A stretch of DNA of 64,000 bases from Pseudarthrobacter raffinosi (GTDB taxonomy: Bacteria > Actinomycetota > Actinomycetes > Actinomycetales > Micrococcaceae): NCBI RefSeq assembly GCF_023913735.1, contig NZ_JAMXBH010000017.1, positions 40,374 through 104,373 on the forward strand. Direction: 5' to 3'. How positions within the stretch are numbered: position 1 is the first letter of the stretch; each line of letters begins with the position of its first letter. A program made the position numbers and the translations under genes. This document shows, piece by piece, positions 60,803 to 64,000 of the stretch. Below the pieces are notes generated by a model. It was not told where the DNA came from and did no database searches. It worked only from the letters and a program-made list of their open reading frames with translations.

Positions 60803-61387
60803 TTAGCCGGTTGCGAGGTGGTCCGCGAAATTCCTTCGGGGCTGCGCCGCGACACCGCGGGTCATTTTCTTGATCTGTTCAGGCCTGAGCCCCGTCAGGG
60901 ATGCCAGCTCGAATTCGTCCAGAATCTGCTGCCTGCTGGCCTCGGCAAGCAGGTGCAGGCGCTCCATTTCGACTGCTGCCTTCGAGTCCTCCAAGGCGGT
61001 CAGTTCCCGGAGCAATCGTGTGATCGCGCTGAGGTGCTCGGCCGCCGCGAGTCCTATCGGCTGCAGGTCGTCGAAGGCGCGGCCGGTCCGCCGCACCGCC
61101 AGGGCGGACAGGTGGGTGATCCGGGCCAGGTCCGCGACGGGAGTACCGTCCCGGATGGCCTGCGCCACAAATTGGTTGAGGCTTGCCCCGAGAGCCCGGA
61201 TCCGGCTCGACCGGAAGCGGATGGCGCCCTGCTTGTCCGTGAGCAGCCGGCTGAGCTCTGCCCGTTGCTGATCCGCCGCTTGCCGGCGTTGCTCGCCTCG
61301 ATAGCGGTAGCCTCCCCGGGCTGGGGATCGCACCGGGCTCCGGAGTGCCCCGCCGTCCCTTGCCGTTGCTGGTTGATGGCGGGCCAT
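60803..61387 (-). CDS. uncharacterised helical protein
   Basis: 194 residues, basic N-terminus and mostly helices. It contains possible helix-turn-helix features (TPVADLARITHLSALAVRRTG near 105-125 and LASLTGLRPEQIKKMTRG near 165-182). ATG 61387 is preceded by GGGAGAGGA and is preferred to the upstream frame. No named family is recognised. The two HTH-like stretches suggest DNA binding, possibly as a helical regulatory protein. Convergent with the KAS gene, 12 bases apart. Confidence 0.65.
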   Translation of the reverse strand: MARHQPATARDGGALRSPVRSPARGGYRYRGEQRRQAADQQRAELSRLLTDKQGAIRFRSSRIRALGASLNQFVAQAIRDGTPVADLARITHLSALAVRRTGRAFDDLQPIGLAAAEHLSAITRLLRELTALEDSKAAVEMERLHLLAEASRQQILDEFELASLTGLRPEQIKKMTRGVAAQPRRNFADHLATG

Positions 61388-61602
61388 CGGTTCCTCTCCC
61401 TTGAACAGTACGCACAACGCTAGGCGTGTCCGCGGCTCCCGGGAAATACCTAAATCCGGTGCGGCAATAAGTGAATCGTGTGGGGTCGGGGCCATAAGGC
61501 TTCCTTATCTGTCCACGCAGAATACGTCTTATCCACAGCCGCCTGCAGTCCATAGGCTCGAATGACACAAGTCCCCTCACTGATGAACCATTGGAAGAGA
61601 AC

Positions 61603-62811
61603 ATGTCTGAATTCGTGCCTGCATCGCGTGTTTCACGCATCAAATCGTCTCCAAGCGTGGCCGCTGCCGCCCGCGTCCGGGAGCTCAAAGCAGAGGGCCG
61701 CAGCATTCTTGACCTCACCGTGGGGGAGCCGGACTTCGATACGCCGGAACACATCAAGGCCGCCGCCGTGCAGGCAATCGCCGACGGCGAAACCAAATAC
61801 ACCTCCGTGACCGGGACGCCCGCACTGCAGAAGGCCATCCTGCAGACCCTGGAGCTGAACACCGGCCTGCACTACTCCGCCAACGAAATAACCATCGGCG
61901 GCGGGGCCAAGCAGGTCATCTTCACCGCGTTTATGGCCTCCCTGGACGACGGCGACGAGGTCATCATTCCCGCCCCCTACTGGGTCTCCTATCCGGACAT
62001 GGTCCTGGCCAACGACGGCCGGCCCGTGATCGTCCCCTGCGGCGAGGACTCGGGGTTCAAGCTCACCCCCGACGCCCTGCGCGCTGCCATCACCGACCGG
62101 ACCAAGTGGCTGATCCTGAACACACCCTCCAACCCCACAGGGGCCGTCTACTCACGCACCGAACTGCGCGCGCTCACGGACGTCCTGGCCGGCTTTCCCC
62201 ACGTCTTTGTCCTGACCGACGAAATTTATGACCAGATCTACTTCGGTGCAGGCAAGCTGACAGGCCTCGTGGAAGCGGCTCCCGAACTGAAGGACCGCGT
62301 CCTGGTAATCAACGGCGTCTCCAAGGCGTACGCGATGACGGGCTGGAGGCTCGGCTACGGCGCGGGTCCGGCCGGCCTGATCGGGGCCATCAACAAGCTG
62401 CAGTCACAGATTTCCTCGTGCCCGTCGTCGGTCAGCCAGGCGGCGGCCGCGGCCGCCCTCACGGGAGACCAGTCCTTCATCCGCACCAGCGGCGAGGTGT
62501 ACCGTAGCCGCCGGGACGCCGCCGTCGCAGGCTTGAACGCGATCTCCGGGCTGTCATGCTCGACGCCGGAGGGGGCCTTCTACGCGTACGTGAACTGCGG
62601 CGGGGTACTTGGGAAGACGACGCCGGACGGCAGCGTCATCCGAGATGACCAGGACTTTGTGCTCTACCTCCTCGACCACGCATCCGTCGCTGCCATTCCG
62701 GGCTCCGCCTATGGGCTCGGGCCCTACTTCCGGATCTCGTATGCAACCAGCCTGGCCGTCATCGAAGAGGCTGCCGCCGCCATCGACAAAGCAGTCCAGG
62801 CCCTCAGCTGA
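61603..62811 (+). CDS. class I/II aminotransferase (aspartate aminotransferase-like)
   Basis: PLP enzyme transferring amino groups, most like AspC/AAT-I. 402 residues: SVAAAARVRELKAEGRSILDLTVGEPDFDTPEHI, NTPSNPTGAVYSR, DEIYDQIYF and the Schiff-base lysine in VSKAYAMTGWRLGYGAG (near 230). ATG 61603 (MSEFVPASRVS) has GGAAGAG upstream. It precedes an RraA-like aldolase gene by 26 bases, so the two may form an operon making oxaloacetate or pyruvate available for transamination. Confidence 0.9.
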   Translation: MSEFVPASRVSRIKSSPSVAAAARVRELKAEGRSILDLTVGEPDFDTPEHIKAAAVQAIADGETKYTSVTGTPALQKAILQTLELNTGLHYSANEITIGGGAKQVIFTAFMASLDDGDEVIIPAPYWVSYPDMVLANDGRPVIVPCGEDSGFKLTPDALRAAITDRTKWLILNTPSNPTGAVYSRTELRALTDVLAGFPHVFVLTDEIYDQIYFGAGKLTGLVEAAPELKDRVLVINGVSKAYAMTGWRLGYGAGPAGLIGAINKLQSQISSCPSSVSQAAAAAALTGDQSFIRTSGEVYRSRRDAAVAGLNAISGLSCSTPEGAFYAYVNCGGVLGKTTPDGSVIRDDQDFVLYLLDHASVAAIPGSAYGLGPYFRISYATSLAVIEEAAAAIDKAVQALS

Positions 62812-62837
62812 TCAATCCCCAAACCGAAGGACACAAC

Positions 62838-63515
62838 ATGATCCACGTCAAGACAAACGTTGACAGGCCGACGGCGGACGCCGTCCTCAGGCTGTCCAAG
62901 TTCTCCTCTGCGACCATCCACGAAGCCCAGGGCAGGAAGGGTGCGCTCAGTTCGAAGATCAAGCCGATTGACCGCAGCATGTCCTTCTGTGGACCCGCCA
63001 CAACGGTCCGCTGCGCACCCCGCGACAACCTGATGCTGCAGGTTGCCATCCATTATGCGGAGCCGGGCGACGTTGTCCTGGTTGCCGCGGGCGAGTTCGA
63101 AGAGGCCGGGACGTTTGGCGACGTCCTGGGCAACGCCATGAAGGCCAAGGGTCTTGCCGCCATGGTGACCGACTCAGGGGTCCGGGACACCCAGGACCTG
63201 ATCGAACTGGGTCTGCCGGTGTTCTCCGGCAGCGTCAGCATCAAGGGAACGGTCAAGGAAACCATCGGCCCCATCAACCACCCTGTGGTTTTTGGCGACG
63301 AGATCATCTACCCCGGTGACATCCTGCGCGGCGACGCCGACGGCGTGGTTGTGGTGCGCAAGGACGAAGTGGAAGATGTCATCCGGCTCTCCCAGGAACG
63401 GGACGACGCCGAGCGCGAACTTATCGGCCTGTACAAGGCCGGCGGCACCACCATCGAGCTGTGCAACCTCACCGAGGTACTCAAGGCCAAGGGCCTGCTG
63501 GTCGAAGAGGCCTAG
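62838..63515 (+). CDS. RraA-like 4-carboxy-4-hydroxy-2-oxoadipate aldolase/oxaloacetate decarboxylase
   Basis: 225 residues of the RraA/HMG-aldolase fold: FCGPATTVRCAPRDNLMLQVAIHYAEPGDVVLVAAG, GLAAMVTDSGVRDTQDLIELGLPVFSGSVSIKGTVK, and GDEIIYPGDILRGDADGVVVVRKDEVEDV. The Asp and Gly-Asp residues around VTDSGVRD match the divalent-metal and substrate site of HMG/CHA aldolases rather than true RraA, which lacks them. Alternative: ribonuclease activity regulator RraA. Probably cleaves a 4-hydroxy-2-oxo acid or decarboxylates oxaloacetate. Confidence 0.87.
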   Translation: MIHVKTNVDRPTADAVLRLSKFSSATIHEAQGRKGALSSKIKPIDRSMSFCGPATTVRCAPRDNLMLQVAIHYAEPGDVVLVAAGEFEEAGTFGDVLGNAMKAKGLAAMVTDSGVRDTQDLIELGLPVFSGSVSIKGTVKETIGPINHPVVFGDEIIYPGDILRGDADGVVVVRKDEVEDVIRLSQERDDAERELIGLYKAGGTTIELCNLTEVLKAKGLLVEEA

Positions 63516-63531
63516 CAACGGCTCCTCCGCG

Positions 63532-63571
63532 CCTGGCAGTGCCGCCGCAGACCTGACAGTGCCGCCGCAGA
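63532..63571 (+). repeat. 20-bp direct repeat after the aldolase gene
   Basis: The unit CCTGGCAGTGCCGCCGCAGA (63532-63551) is followed directly by CCTGACAGTGCCGCCGCAGA (63552-63571), one base different. Origin unknown. Confidence 0.7.
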
Positions 63572-63648
63572 GTCGACCGCCGGGTGGATTCTGCGTGGTG
63601 CTGTCTGTCTGTCCGTCTTGTCTGTGTGTCGGGCAGCCAGTCAGGCGC

Positions 63649-64000
63649 TCAGGCGCGGGCGTGGAGGAACCGTTCCAATCGGCCCTCACCGAGGGATATC
63701 CCGAGGTGCACAATGTCCGGCTGGCAGCCGGGGGCATCACACGGGGCGGAGTAGGGCGCGCGCCCGTTTGATGTCAGCTCCGGTTTCAGTCCTTTTGGCC
63801 AGTGTGGTGGTTCCCAGTCCTGGTGTTCACTCTTGTAGTGCCGGCCAGTGGGCGAGATCCAGCCGGGTGGTTCGTTCTTTGTGGCTGGTGTGGGCCGCCA
63901 GGCGCTGGTGTGTCTCATGCGGTGATGTTTAGGGCAGGGTTGACCCAAATTCGATACGCCGGTGGTTCCGCCCTTGTCCCAGGCGAGGATGTGGTCCGCC
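63649..64000 (-). CDS. DUF222/HNH endonuclease domain protein, C-terminal part
   Basis: The gene is cut by the right window edge. The visible frame reads ADHILAWDKGGTTGVSNLGQ, then PCPKHHRMRHTSAWRPTPATKNEPP, the end of an HNH nuclease domain with its conserved His residues (DHI and KHH), followed by a variable Pro/Gly-rich tail ending at 63649. Such DUF222-HNH proteins are repeated many times in Arthrobacter-like genomes and are often considered selfish or recombination-active genes. Start lies outside the window. Confidence 0.85.
   Translation of the reverse strand, partial: ADHILAWDKGGTTGVSNLGQPCPKHHRMRHTSAWRPTPATKNEPPGWISPTGRHYKSEHQDWEPPHWPKGLKPELTSNGRAPYSAPCDAPGCQPDIVHLGISLGEGRLERFLHARA

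Noticed and set aside
1..64000. CRISPR array, rRNA, tRNA or prophage genes
   Set aside because: No regularly spaced repeats, no rRNA-like or cloverleaf sequences and no phage structural genes were found by reading.

Overview
This is a 64 kb GC-rich chromosomal segment from a Gram-positive actinobacterium, most likely Arthrobacter, Pseudarthrobacter or another Micrococcaceae genus. That assignment is an inference from gene content and order (tilS-hpt-ftsH-folEPBK-DUF3180-PH-PH-DUF2520-panC, lysS-lsr2, clpC, mutY/disA), many GTG/TTG starts, the ISL3-type element, DUF222/HNH and DUF559 relatives, and GAF-ANTAR proteins. No rRNA, tRNA, CRISPR array or prophage was seen.

Layout. 0-12.3 kb: pheA, a DAG-kinase-like lipid kinase, serS, a DUF559 remnant, a HAD phosphatase, two head-to-head damaged genes (ThuA-like and DUF1761), phosphoketolase, DUF429, a carboxylesterase and ppa. 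12.5-28.7 kb is the conserved block: D-Ala-D-Ala carboxypeptidase, a lipoprotein, a DUF2342-type metalloprotease, tilS, hpt, a broken lacI, ftsH, the folate operon folE-folP-folB-folK, DUF3180, two PH-domain membrane proteins, DUF2520 and panC. 28.7-37.6 kb looks like an accessory insert between panC and lysS: a GAF-ANTAR island with small partner proteins, a TetR regulator, a beta-lactamase-fold serine hydrolase, a DHA2-type exporter and three tandem alpha/beta hydrolases.

37.6-45.5 kb: lysS, a 59-residue membrane microprotein, lsr2, a PxKF-domain exported-protein gene split by a complete ISL3-type insertion sequence with an 8-bp target duplication, a DUF1772 gene and clpC. 45.5-57.7 kb: AraC/VOC divergent pair, an ArgA-like acetyltransferase, the dhaKLM operon, DUF3040 and DUF3592 membrane proteins, mutY, disA, a frameshifted GNAT gene, a second VOC protein and a Fic protein. 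57.9-64 kb: prfC, a stand-alone beta-ketoacyl synthase, an uncharacterised helical protein, an aminotransferase, an RraA-like aldolase and the C-terminus of a DUF222/HNH protein.

The most notable non-genic signals are long, near-perfect intergenic hairpins (about 3.8, 5.3, 11.8, 18.5, 34.8 and 47.6 kb), two of which share a core sequence. There are also several gene wrecks whose original state can be read from the sequence: the thuA/DUF1761 junction, lacI, the PxKF gene and GNAT. No clearly new defence or biosynthetic system is evident. The GAF-ANTAR island with its paired small proteins and the hairpin family are the best candidates for undescribed biology.
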